From Spirochaetaceae bacterium (GTDB taxonomy: Bacteria; Spirochaetota; Spirochaetia; SZUA-6; Bin103), in the NCBI GenBank assembly GCA_028818385.1, contig JAPPNY010000159.1:1-42609 (forward strand): a DNA stretch of 42,609 bases, in the 5' to 3' direction. Made by a program: the position numbers and the translations under genes. The notes beneath the pieces were generated by a model. That model ran no database searches, was not told where the DNA came from, and saw only the letters and a list, made by a program, of their open reading frames with translations. Below, piece after piece: positions 8,537-16,244 of the stretch (position 1 is its first letter; the number at the start of each line of letters is the position of its first letter).

Positions 8537-9357
8537 CTCGACAGCAGCCGGCGCACCCCGGCCACGTCGGCGCGGACCGCCTGGTCCACGCTCATGCCGC
8601 CGGGCTCATCGGCCGGGAACTCGATCATGAAGGAGCCGTCGTAGCCTGATTCGCGCGCCGCCGCGCCGAGCTCGCCGTAGTCCACCACGCCGTCGGCGAT
8701 CAGGGTCCGCGGCGGCCGGTCGCCGGCTGCCGCGACGTAGTTCTGCAGGTGCGCGTGGCGGGAGTGCGGGAGCAGGCGCCGGTAGTCCGGCACCGCGCGG
8801 GTGGTCAGATCCTCGCGCGGCGCCGGGTAGACCACCTGGTAGTTGAGCGCGACGTTGGCGTGGTCGACCTCGGCAAGCACCGTCAGCGGCGCGTCCCACC
8901 CCTCGGTCAGCGAGCCGACGTGCCGCTCAAGGACCACCAGGATGCCGGCGTCAGAGGCGTCGTCCGCGAAGTCGCGGATCTCAGCGTACAGCCGCTCCCG
9001 CTCCGCGGGCTCCGTAGCCTGCCGGGCGGCGCTGCCCGGCCAGATGCGGACGATCGGTGCGCCCAGTGCCTGCGCCGCGGCGAGCTGGTTTTCCTTGGTC
9101 ACTGAATGACCGTCGTAGGCCGGGTGGTTGCCGGGGCAGTAATAGGAGCCGAGCGCGCAGAAGCTCAGTCCCAACTCGGCCGCCTGCTCGCGCAGGTGAC
9201 CGCACCACGCCTTGTCCACGGGGTACGGCAGGTGCGGCGGCTGCCCCCACAGCTCGACGCTGTCGGCGCCGGCCGCGGCGATGGCGCGCAGCGCGCCGGC
9301 GGCGCTCCGCTCCTTGAAAGCGATGCTACACACGCCGACGCGGGGAGTGAACGCCAT
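8533..9357 (-). CDS. Sugar phosphate isomerase/epimerase-like TIM barrel
   Basis: About 274 residues from ATG 9357 (an upstream in-frame GTG at 9393 would overlap the previous stop but adds a non-homologous hydrophobic stretch). The protein starts RVGVCSIAFKERSAAGALR and has the repeated beta-alpha pattern of the xylose-isomerase-like AP_endonuc_2 family (PF01261), with SVELWGQPPH, VRIWPG, VVLERHVGSLTEGWD (metal-ligand Glu), NVALNYQVVYP and HAHLQNY; a C-terminal FMIEFPADEP supplies the last Glu ligand. Such proteins isomerise or epimerise sugars or keto-sugars, or dehydrate inositol-type compounds. It overlaps the sulfatase gene by 4 bases, so the two are co-translated. Confidence 0.8.
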   Translation of the reverse strand: MAFTPRVGVCSIAFKERSAAGALRAIAAAGADSVELWGQPPHLPYPVDKAWCGHLREQAAELGLSFCALGSYYCPGNHPAYDGHSVTKENQLAAAQALGAPIVRIWPGSAARQATEPAERERLYAEIRDFADDASDAGILVVLERHVGSLTEGWDAPLTVLAEVDHANVALNYQVVYPAPREDLTTRAVPDYRRLLPHSRHAHLQNYVAAAGDRPPRTLIADGVVDYGELGAAARESGYDGSFMIEFPADEPGGMSVDQAVRADVAGVRRLLSR

Positions 9358-9389
9358 CGTGACCGCCACGACGATAACTATACCGCGGC

Positions 9390-10730
9390 TCACCTAAGTT
9401 GCGGTGCGGCTCGATGGGTCATGACGGCGGCCGGTCCGATGACGGGCGTCGCATGCACATGCTCTGCGTGGGGCCTCTTCAGCCAGAGCGCATAGTGCAC
9501 GTGTCTACCCTTGCGGAACGGAGCGCGCTCCGCCTTGTGCATCAACTCCGCGAGGATGCGCTCCGGATCGGCGCGGTCCGTCCACTTCACTTCGCCGACG
9601 AGCAGATGACGCCGATCCGCGGATTCGGCGACGACGTCGATCTCCAGCGGTGCGCCGCCGACGCCCCGGCCCCACCAGCGCGACGCCGGGTTCCACTCGA
9701 TGCCGTGGAGCGTGAGATGCGGGACCGAGTCTCTCGCCAGCCACTCCCACACCTCCGCCACGTGGCCGGCAAGCCGCGCCATCACTTCGGCGCGCACCGA
9801 CTCGATCAGATCGCGTTCGAGGCGCGACCGGTTCGCCGTCACGAACCGGTACCAGAACAGCAGGAACGGATCGTCCAGTCGGTACAGACTGCGCTTGGTC
9901 GACCGCGTGCTCTCCCCGAACGGAAGCTCGCGTCGGACGTAGCCCAGGTCGATCAGCCGCGCCAGCGGGCGGCTCAGATTCGAGGCTGACTGCCCGACGC
10001 GCCCGCCGATCTCGCTCAGACGGTGGCACCCCGCACCGATCAGCTCCAGCAGGGAATTGGCCTGAACGGCGCTGCGCATGTCGTCCAGCAGCAGCCGAGG
10101 CGGTTCCCCGTGCAGGACTCCGTTGCGATCCAGGACGAGCGCGACGATCGCCTCCTCCGTGCTGCCGTAGTCGGCGGCGAGCTCCCAGTTGCGCGGCAAC
10201 CCGCCCCAGACCGAATAGGCGATGACGGACTCTTCCGGCGGCAGTCCCAGCGCCTCGTGCAACGCCGCCGGGGGCATCGGCGTCACCTTGACGATCTCGG
10301 TAGCGCGGCCGTACAGCGGCGCAGTCTCGTCCAGTACCAGCCCATGCATCATGCGCTGGGAAGAACCGCAGACGACCAGCCGCAAAGGCTGCGCACCCGG
10401 GAGGTCGACCAGTCTCTGGATAATGCTCGGCAGCGCTGGTGAGACCTGTACCAGAAACGGCACTTCGTCTATCACCAGCCAAGCATCCGCGGGCGCCCTC
10501 GCGCACCATGTCTCCAGGAACGCCGTCCAGTCGGGATACTCGGCCGCTGCGAATCCGGGCACGAGGCGCCCGGCCTCCACCGCGAGGGCTGCCCGCTGGA
10601 TGCGGGGGTCGCTGAGGTCCGCGAGGTAATACGCATGCCGGCGTCCGCCGAGGGCTTCCTGCACCAGCCGGGACTTGCCGCACCGGCGTCGCCCGTAGAC
10701 GACGATCAGTGAGCCGCCCGGCCGCGACAT
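9390..10730 (-). CDS. ATPase with C-terminal PD-(D/E)XK-like domain (DUF234 family)
   Basis: 446 residues from ATG 10730. Walker A is VYGRRRCGKS and Walker B-like WLVIDEVPFL follows; VVCGSSQRMM is the sensor region. A winged-helix segment (ASNLSRPLARLIDLGYVRRE) precedes the DUF234 part, which ends with EIDVVAES and LLVGEVKW, the D...ExK nuclease-fold pattern. The N-terminus is short for the family: in frame upstream, IIPRLPFLDRTRELTRLRRA continues the expected start but has no ATG, GTG or TTG before the stop at about 10805. An ATT at 10790 (or ATC 10787) behind AGGAG could start the real protein. A pair of palindromes lies just upstream. These proteins are widespread and poorly understood, and often travel with mobile DNA. 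Confidence 0.8.
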   Translation of the reverse strand: MSRPGGSLIVVYGRRRCGKSRLVQEALGGRRHAYYLADLSDPRIQRAALAVEAGRLVPGFAAAEYPDWTAFLETWCARAPADAWLVIDEVPFLVQVSPALPSIIQRLVDLPGAQPLRLVVCGSSQRMMHGLVLDETAPLYGRATEIVKVTPMPPAALHEALGLPPEESVIAYSVWGGLPRNWELAADYGSTEEAIVALVLDRNGVLHGEPPRLLLDDMRSAVQANSLLELIGAGCHRLSEIGGRVGQSASNLSRPLARLIDLGYVRRELPFGESTRSTKRSLYRLDDPFLLFWYRFVTANRSRLERDLIESVRAEVMARLAGHVAEVWEWLARDSVPHLTLHGIEWNPASRWWGRGVGGAPLEIDVVAESADRRHLLVGEVKWTDRADPERILAELMHKAERAPFRKGRHVHYALWLKRPHAEHVHATPVIGPAAVMTHRAAPQLR

Positions 10731-10803
10731 GGCGCGGCGCAGCCGGGTCAGCTCACGCGTTCGGTCGAGGAACGGGAGGCGCGGGATAATTATGCTCCTG
10801 AGA

Positions 10804-10838
10804 CATTATGTTCGATCGACATAATGTTTGTCGAACAT
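10804..10838. promoter_or_regulatory. Overlapping inverted repeats upstream of the DUF234 ATPase
   Basis: CATTATGT (10804-10811) and ACATAATG (10819-10826) are perfect 8-base arms around a 7-base TCGATCG centre. A second perfect pair, ATGTTCGA (10808-10815) and TCGAACAT (10831-10838), overlaps it. The site is AT-rich in a GC-rich setting and lies 14-50 bases upstream of the AGGAG-ATT translation start, where a promoter for the leftward gene would be. It looks like an operator for a dimeric regulator; the regulator is unknown and could be the winged-helix ATPase itself. Confidence 0.5.
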
Positions 10839-10882
10839 CGTTTTAGGCTGAGCAGCAGGCCCCGCCGAGCCGGGCCCTGCGA

Positions 10883-12304
10883 TCACTTGCCTACGATCCC
10901 CCGCAGCAGATCCGGCGGGTGCCGCGCGTGCCAGTCGGTCAGTCCCTGGTAGGCGGAAGCGACGGCCAGCACCACGTTCTCGTCATAGGCACGGCCCAGG
11001 ATCTGCAGGCCGATCGGCAGGCCTTCGTCCGCGAACCCCATCGGCACCGAGATCGCCGGCAGCCCGATGCAGCTCCCGAACGCTCCCAGCGGATCCGCCG
11101 CGCGCTCCCCGGGCTTCTTCACCCATGGCCGGTCGGCAGGCGGCGCGACCGTCGGCCGCGTGGGCGACAGCAGCGCGTCGTGGCGCGCAAGCAGCCGGTC
11201 GGCGGCCACCGCGATGGTGCGCCGCAGCCTGAGCGCCCGCAGGTAATCCGTGGCCAGCACCGCTGTGCGGGGATAGATCCCGATGCGCCCCTCCGGCGCG
11301 GTGAGCCCCGCGGTGATGCCGCTGTCGATGAGATCCTCCATGACGCTAGCCGACTCGGCCAGGAAGACCGTGCTGGACACCTCGGCGTATGGCAGGTCCG
11401 GAAGCTCGACCTCCTCGATGTCCGCCACCTCGGCAAGCGTGGCCAGCGCCTCCCGGAACCGGTCCTGGACGCCCGGCTGCGAGCCATCGGGCACTCCCTT
11501 GGGGACCCCCAACCGGAAGCGGCGGCGCTCGGGGCGGTGGGGGCGGTACTCGTAGGTCCGCTTCGTGGTCGCCTCGTCGCGATCGTCATGGCCGGCAACC
11601 GCATCGAGCACGAGTCCGCAGTCGTCGGCGGTGAGGCACATCGGCCCCGGCTTGTCCATCCCGTAGGTGAGCGGCATGCCGCCGTGCCGGCTCACCCGGC
11701 CGAAGGTGGGGCGCAGCCCGGACACGGCGCAGTTGGTGGACGGTCCCACGATCGACCCCCATGTCTCCGTGCCGATCGCGAACGGCACGAGCCCGGCGGC
11801 GACCGCCGAACCGGAGCCGCTGGACGAACCGCCGCTCCACGTGCCGGGGTCCCACGGATTGAGGCCGGGCCCGGTGAACGAGGCGTTCGCCCTCCGGTAG
11901 CCGGTGCCGCCGGCGAGCTCCACCATCGCCAGCTTGGCGGCCAGCACGGCGCCGGCGTCCCGCAGCCTGCGCACGATCGTGGCGTCGTAGTCGAATGCCT
12001 GGTCGCGCAGCGGCCCCGCGCCCCACGTGGTCGGGTAGCCCTTGGTGGCGAACACGTCCTTGAGGCCGTACGGGATGCCGTGCAGCGGACCGCGATAGCG
12101 CCCCTCGTCGATCTCCTGCTCCGCGTCCTGCGCCTGCTTTTCGGCCAGATCGGGCGTGAGCGTCATGACCGCGTTGTACCGCGGCCCGATCCGCTCCAGC
12201 CGGTCCAGGAACTGCCGCGCCAGCGCCACCGGCGACACCCGCCGCGTCCGCACCCGCTCCGCCAGCTCGCGCACCGGCAGGAAGACGACGTCGCGCTCGG
12301 TCAC
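10883..12304 (-). CDS. Amidase (amidase-signature family)
   Basis: 473 residues. The Ser-cisSer-Lys triad of the amidase-signature family is visible: Lys82 in YGLKDVFATKG, the Gly/Ser-rich GGSSSGSGSAVAAG at 158-171 supplying the cis-Ser, and the nucleophile Ser184 in GTETWGS (usual GGS replaced by WGS). The protein hydrolyses a C-N amide bond in the cytoplasm; substrate unknown. Starting with GTG 12304, it shares GTGA with the stop of a 74-residue helper-like gene and is the last gene after two sugar ABC permeases, so it probably acts on what that transporter brings in. GatA function is unlikely, as GatB is absent and the TGG of the nucleophile motif is altered. Confidence 0.85.
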   Translation of the reverse strand: MTERDVVFLPVRELAERVRTRRVSPVALARQFLDRLERIGPRYNAVMTLTPDLAEKQAQDAEQEIDEGRYRGPLHGIPYGLKDVFATKGYPTTWGAGPLRDQAFDYDATIVRRLRDAGAVLAAKLAMVELAGGTGYRRANASFTGPGLNPWDPGTWSGGSSSGSGSAVAAGLVPFAIGTETWGSIVGPSTNCAVSGLRPTFGRVSRHGGMPLTYGMDKPGPMCLTADDCGLVLDAVAGHDDRDEATTKRTYEYRPHRPERRRFRLGVPKGVPDGSQPGVQDRFREALATLAEVADIEEVELPDLPYAEVSSTVFLAESASVMEDLIDSGITAGLTAPEGRIGIYPRTAVLATDYLRALRLRRTIAVAADRLLARHDALLSPTRPTVAPPADRPWVKKPGERAADPLGAFGSCIGLPAISVPMGFADEGLPIGLQILGRAYDENVVLAVASAYQGLTDWHARHPPDLLRGIVGK

Positions 12305-12525
12305 CGGTCGTCGCCGCGGTAGGGCCTGAACGGCGGAAACGGCTCCTGGTCCGGGGCGACCTCGGCCTCCCGGAGCGTCCTGGAGACCCTGACCAGCTCC
12401 TGGGCGACCTGCCTGCGTACCTCGGCCTCCTGCTCCGGCTCCGAGAACCGTTCGCCGTACCGCTCCCGGAGCAGCGCCATGCGCAACTCCACCTCCCGCT
12501 CGTCTATCCCTTCTGCCTCAGCCAT
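12301..12525 (-). CDS. Small acidic/helical protein preceding the amidase (GatC-like partner candidate)
   Basis: A 74-residue, highly charged, probably all-helical protein ending PFPPFRPYRGDDR. ATG 12525 has a good AAGGAG 7 nt upstream (12533-12538). It begins MAEAEGIDEREVELRMALL, continues with repeated E/R/Q helix, and overlaps the amidase by GTGA. Amidase-signature enzymes often have a small helical partner (GatC in GatCAB; the AtzG-like proteins), and size, order and coupling all fit that role. No database family can be assigned from the sequence alone, so partner status is inference. Confidence 0.65.
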   Translation of the reverse strand: MAEAEGIDEREVELRMALLRERYGERFSEPEQEAEVRRQVAQELVRVSRTLREAEVAPDQEPFPPFRPYRGDDR

Positions 12526-12536
12526 CACGCAGCTCC

Positions 12537-13436
12537 TTATCCTTTCACCGCTCCGACCAGCAGTCCCTTGACGAAGTACCGCTGCAGAAACGGGTACAAC
12601 AGGATGATAGGTCCGATCGTCACCACGATCGTGGCGGCCTTCACCGTTTCCAGCATCGTCCCCTGGAACATCTGGATGTTGAGATCGCCGATGTCGCTCG
12701 GCCCGCCGGTGAGGATCCTGCGCAGCACCAGTTGCAGGACCAGCTTGTCGCGGTCGCTCACGTACAGCAGCGCGTCGAACCAGGAATTCCAGTGCCCCAC
12801 CGCGCTCCACAGCGCCAGCACGGCCAGGACCGGCGCACACACCGGGGCGATGACGGAGAACACCGTCCGGATCGTGCCGGCGCCGTCCATGAACGCGGAG
12901 TCCTCCAGCTCTCCCGGCACCGTCAGGAGGAAGTTGCGCGTGATCACCAGGTACCACGCACTGGTCGCCATCGGCAGGATCAGCGCCCACCGGGAGCCCA
13001 ACAACCCCAGCCATCTCATGTTGAGGTAGGTGGCGATCAGGCCTCCGTCGAAGAACAACGTGAACAGGAAGAACAGGATGATCGTCCGGCGAAACGGCAG
13101 TCCCTTCTTCGAAATCGCATAGGCCGCGCAATAGGTGACGGCGATCAGTATCGCCGTGCCGACCACGGTGCGCAGCAGCGTGTTGTAGTAGCCGATGAAG
13201 ATCGTGTCCGAGATGAAGATGCGCTTGTACGCGTCGACCGTCAGCGGAAACGCCACCAGTCGAAGGCCGATGTGCACGGCGTTCTCGGGCGTCGTGAACG
13301 ACAGCACCAGGACGTCCCAGAACGGATAGACGAAAAGCACCAGCAGGACGCACATCAGGAGATAGTTTCCGATTCCCCAGGGGCGGAACCGCCGGCCGCT
13401 CGCTGCGACCCCGGTGCCGTGCCGGACCGCCAACAT
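12537..13436 (-). CDS. Carbohydrate ABC transporter permease, LplC/YtcP (MalG) type
   Basis: 299 residues with about six membrane helices, opening with GNYLLMCVLLVLFVYPFWDVLVLSF-type sequence and ending PFLQRYFVKGLLVGAVKG, the usual C-terminus of MalG-like permeases. The EAA loop is ELEDSAFMDGAGTIRTVFSVIAP, which docks the ATPase. The GGLIATYLN block after TM3 is typical of the LplC/YtcP subfamily. It forms the inner-membrane pore with the LplB-type permease just upstream (6-base gap). No MalK-type ATPase is encoded here; members of this subfamily in other bacteria use a shared ATPase made elsewhere. The small GatC-like gene and amidase follow within 12 bases. Confidence 0.92.
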   Translation of the reverse strand: MLAVRHGTGVAASGRRFRPWGIGNYLLMCVLLVLFVYPFWDVLVLSFTTPENAVHIGLRLVAFPLTVDAYKRIFISDTIFIGYYNTLLRTVVGTAILIAVTYCAAYAISKKGLPFRRTIILFFLFTLFFDGGLIATYLNMRWLGLLGSRWALILPMATSAWYLVITRNFLLTVPGELEDSAFMDGAGTIRTVFSVIAPVCAPVLAVLALWSAVGHWNSWFDALLYVSDRDKLVLQLVLRRILTGGPSDIGDLNIQMFQGTMLETVKAATIVVTIGPIILLYPFLQRYFVKGLLVGAVKG

Positions 13437-13442
13437 CGCGCG

Positions 13443-14429
13443 CTACCAGAGCCCGTAGTCGCCGAAGCGCCGGACGAAGGCGTGCGCCGACAGCACCGCC
13501 GCCAGGCCGATCACGTTCTTGAACAGGCCGACCGCCGCCGCCTGGCTGTAGGCGTACTTCTGGATGCCGGTGCGATAGACGTAGGTGTCGATGATGTCGG
13601 CCACCTCGTACACGAGCGGATTGTAGAGGTTGAATATCTGGTCGAATCCGGCGCTCATGATCCCGGACAGCCGCAGGATGAACATGATCGCGATCACCGG
13701 CATGATCGACGGGATCGTGATGTAGCGCGCCTGCGCGAAGCCGTTCGCGCCGTCGATGATCGACGCCTCGTACTGCTCCGTATCGATGCCGGCGATCGCG
13801 GCCAGATAGACGATCGATCCCCAGCCGACGCTCTGCCAGATGTCGGTGCTGATCAGGATCCCGCGAAACAGCCGTGGATCGCCCAGGAACAGCCGGCGCT
13901 CGCCGCCCAGCAGGGCCACGATGTCGTTGACCACGCCGTGGTTGGGATGCAGCATCTGGCTGACGATGCCGCCCAGGATGACCCACGACATGAAGTGCGG
14001 CAGGTACGACACGCTCTGCACCAGCTTCTTGAAGCCAAGATGGCGCACGGCGTTCAGCAGCAGCGCCAGCAGGATGGGCGCTGGGAATCCGAAGGCGATG
14101 CGATAGGCGCTGATGATGAGCGTGTTCTTCAATACGCGCAGAAAGAAATAGCCGCCAAACAGCCACTCGAAGTGCTTGAATCCGACCCACGGACTTGCCA
14201 TGATGCCGTCCACGATCCGGTAGTCCTTGAAGGCGATGATGGCGCCGTACATCGGCCGGTAGTGAAACACGACGAAGAAGATCACCGCCGGCAACAGCAG
14301 CAGGTAACAGTGCCGGTAACGGTACAGCTCGCGTTTCAGCCGCGGCCATATGGACGATCTCCGTGCCGCCGCGTCCGGCGCGCCGGCGGACAGGTGCACA
14401 GGCCCAACGCCTGCCGGCGGTGTGCTCAC
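13443..14429 (-). CDS. Carbohydrate ABC transporter permease, LplB (MalF) type
   Basis: 328 residues. A 35-residue hydrophilic N-terminus is followed by CYLLLLPAVIFFVVFHYRPMYG, the signature first helix of LplB permeases, then AFKDYRIVDGI and the SPWVGFKHFEWLF segment. The EAA loop is EQYEASIIDGANGFAQARYITIPSI. The protein ends with RRFGDYGLW, again as in LplB. The start is GTG 14429, divergent from the binding-protein gene at 14590, with a shared 160-base control region. Together with the downstream LplC-type protein it makes the channel of an oligosaccharide or glycoside importer. Confidence 0.92.
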   Translation of the reverse strand: MSTPPAGVGPVHLSAGAPDAAARRSSIWPRLKRELYRYRHCYLLLLPAVIFFVVFHYRPMYGAIIAFKDYRIVDGIMASPWVGFKHFEWLFGGYFFLRVLKNTLIISAYRIAFGFPAPILLALLLNAVRHLGFKKLVQSVSYLPHFMSWVILGGIVSQMLHPNHGVVNDIVALLGGERRLFLGDPRLFRGILISTDIWQSVGWGSIVYLAAIAGIDTEQYEASIIDGANGFAQARYITIPSIMPVIAIMFILRLSGIMSAGFDQIFNLYNPLVYEVADIIDTYVYRTGIQKYAYSQAAAVGLFKNVIGLAAVLSAHAFVRRFGDYGLW

Positions 14430-14506
14430 GGCCGCCGGTGCGTTGCGCCTGTGTCAGGCCCTCTGCGGCCCGACCCCTCGCTGCGCGGCCCCTGGCCGCC
14501 GTCCTC

Positions 14507-14581
14507 TTGACAAGGCCGGCCGTACGCCCGACGGTAAGCGGTCCGACACCGCATCAACGTATGCTCGCATACGACAAGGAG
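14507..14581 (+). promoter_or_regulatory. Control region of the solute-binding protein gene: -35-like box, 16-bp palindrome, strong RBS
   Basis: TTGACA at 14507-14512 matches a consensus -35; no good -10 is seen at 17 bases (GACGGT). CGTATGC-TC-GCATACG at 14558-14573 is a perfect palindrome with 7-base arms, directly in front of AAGGAG (14576-14581), 8 nt before ATG 14590. A repressor bound here would block transcription or ribosome entry. It lies in the divergent region, so it may control the permease operon too. Confidence 0.5.
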
Positions 14582-14589
14582 ATGACGCA

Positions 14590-16152
14590 ATGAGGAACAT
14601 CAAGGCGAGGAACCGCGCGCTCACGCTGCTGGCGGCGGCGGCGCTCGTGCTGGCGGCCGTGCCCGCCCTTTCGGCGCCGACCACGGAGACGGCGGAGACG
14701 GAGGTGATGGAGCTCAAGTGGCTCGGCCCCTACTATCTCGACAGCGAGCCGCAGCCGCCCGAAGGCAACATGATGCAGCAACTCATCGAGGAGCGGTTCA
14801 ACGTCAAGATCGAGATCGCCAACATCTCCTCCGCCGACAACGAGAAGCTTCCCCTGTGGTTCGCGGAGGGCAACACGGCGGACTACGTGAGCGTCAAGCT
14901 GGCGTTCGGGCAGAGCCTGGTCGACCAGGGACTGCTGCGGTCCTATCCCAAGGAGTGGCTCTGGGAGCATGCGCCGGAGTGGGCTGACCGGATGGAGGCC
15001 ATGTTCGGCGACCGCCTGGAACGGGAGATGACCTACAAGGGCGAGGCGTGGGCGCTTCCCTACAACAACTGGGCGGAGGTCGAATCGTCCTATCTGCCGC
15101 TGGTCCGCAAGGACTGGATGGACAACCTGAACATCACCGAGGACCCGGTCACGATCGACGAGCACTTCGAGTTGCTGAAGCAGTTCACCTATGGAGATCC
15201 GGACGGCGACGGCAAGGACGACACCTACGGGATGAGCCACATCTCGTTCGTCTACGGGCTCGGCTTCTCCTGGGTGTTCGCGGCTTACGGGTACCAGGAC
15301 AAGTCCTTCTACGTGAAGGACGGCCAGGTCATCTACGCCAACTCGCAGGACGAGTACAAGCAGGCGCTCAAGACGCTGGCCGAGTGGTACGAGGCGGGCG
15401 TCATCGACCCGACCTTCGCCACCAACAAGGGCGGAGAGTTCTACGACGGCTGGGGCATGGGCGACTTCGGCCTCAACTGGCAACCGCCGGTCGCGCTCAC
15501 CGCCGACACGCCGCGCGGTCCGAAACAGCTCGTCTGGGCGCACACGCCCGATGCCGAGTTCGCGTTCCTGCCCCCGCCGAAGGGTCCCGACGGGAAGTAC
15601 GGCGCGGCGATGCCGTATCCCAGCCTGTTCATCTTCGGCAACGGCGGCGCGTTCGGCCACGAGGCCTCGGACGAGAAGGTGATCAAGATCATGCAGATGC
15701 AGAACGAGATCCTGGCCGACCGGGACCTCTTCAACACGCTCGTGTACGGCAATGAAGGCGTGCACTGGGACCGCGGGTCCGAGGGCGAGATCAAGATCAG
15801 GGTCGAGGAGGCCAAGACGGCCCATCACGACGGCGTCGGCTTCTGGGGGAGGTTCCCGATCCTGCGCGACGAGGATCCCACCCTCACCAGCGCGGCCCGC
15901 GAGGTGTACGACTGGGTGGCGTCGCTGCCGGTCAACTACTGGGGCGTCGCCTTCACCCACGACGGCGTGAACGAGGTGTACACCGCCAAGCGGGGCGACC
16001 TGAACACGATCAGCAACGAGTTCTACCACAAGGCGATCACCGGCGTGGTCGACATCGACGCAGCCTGGGATCAGTTCCAGGCCGACCTGAACGCCGCCGG
16101 ACTCGGTGAGGTCATCGCCGAGTTCCAGCGCCTGTACGACGCGATGCAGTAG
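14590..16152 (+). CDS. Extracellular solute-binding protein, LplA type
   Basis: 520 residues from ATG 14590. The N-terminus is a signal peptide: NIKARNR then LTLLAAAALVLAAVPALSA; no lipobox Cys is clear, so it may be free periplasmic. The mature part starts with an acidic Thr/Glu linker and then ELKWLGPYYLDSE, the opening of LplA/YtcQ-like large sugar-binding proteins. LVRKDWMDNLNI, the DPDGDGKDDTYG segment (EF-hand-like Asp/Gly block seen in this subfamily), and FATNKGGEFYDGW are typical. It delivers the ligand to the LplB/LplC permeases encoded divergently. The gene ends in a strong terminator, so it is transcribed alone and probably at a high level. Confidence 0.92.
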   Translation: MRNIKARNRALTLLAAAALVLAAVPALSAPTTETAETEVMELKWLGPYYLDSEPQPPEGNMMQQLIEERFNVKIEIANISSADNEKLPLWFAEGNTADYVSVKLAFGQSLVDQGLLRSYPKEWLWEHAPEWADRMEAMFGDRLEREMTYKGEAWALPYNNWAEVESSYLPLVRKDWMDNLNITEDPVTIDEHFELLKQFTYGDPDGDGKDDTYGMSHISFVYGLGFSWVFAAYGYQDKSFYVKDGQVIYANSQDEYKQALKTLAEWYEAGVIDPTFATNKGGEFYDGWGMGDFGLNWQPPVALTADTPRGPKQLVWAHTPDAEFAFLPPPKGPDGKYGAAMPYPSLFIFGNGGAFGHEASDEKVIKIMQMQNEILADRDLFNTLVYGNEGVHWDRGSEGEIKIRVEEAKTAHHDGVGFWGRFPILRDEDPTLTSAAREVYDWVASLPVNYWGVAFTHDGVNEVYTAKRGDLNTISNEFYHKAITGVVDIDAAWDQFQADLNAAGLGEVIAEFQRLYDAMQ

Positions 16153-16171
16153 CGGCCGCGAGCCGTCCATG

Positions 16172-16202
16172 AAGGCGAGGGCGCAGTGCCCTCGCCTTTT
16201 TT
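16172..16202 (+). terminator. Rho-independent terminator after the solute-binding protein gene
   Basis: GGCGAGGGC (16174-16182) pairs perfectly with GCCCTCGCC (16188-16196) around a 5-base GCAGT loop and is followed by six Ts (16197-16202). Two As before the stem can extend it. It lies 20 bases after TAG 16150-16152. Confidence 0.92.
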
Positions 16203-16244
16203 CGGCGCTCGCCGGACATCACGTTCCGCGATGAGGATTGATGA

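Noticed and set aside
12526..14349. 682-residue leftward frame containing the 74-residue small protein at its end
   Set aside because: Upstream part is an out-of-frame shadow of the permeases; only the last 74 residues have a ribosome-binding site and credible sequence.
12732..14510. 592-residue rightward open frame across both permease genes
   Set aside because: Asp/Gln/Arg/His-rich antisense shadow of the LplB/LplC-type genes.
14554..16170. 538-residue leftward open frame opposite the solute-binding protein gene
   Set aside because: Antisense shadow of a well-supported gene in GC-rich DNA; Val/Leu/Arg/His-rich composition and no family motif.
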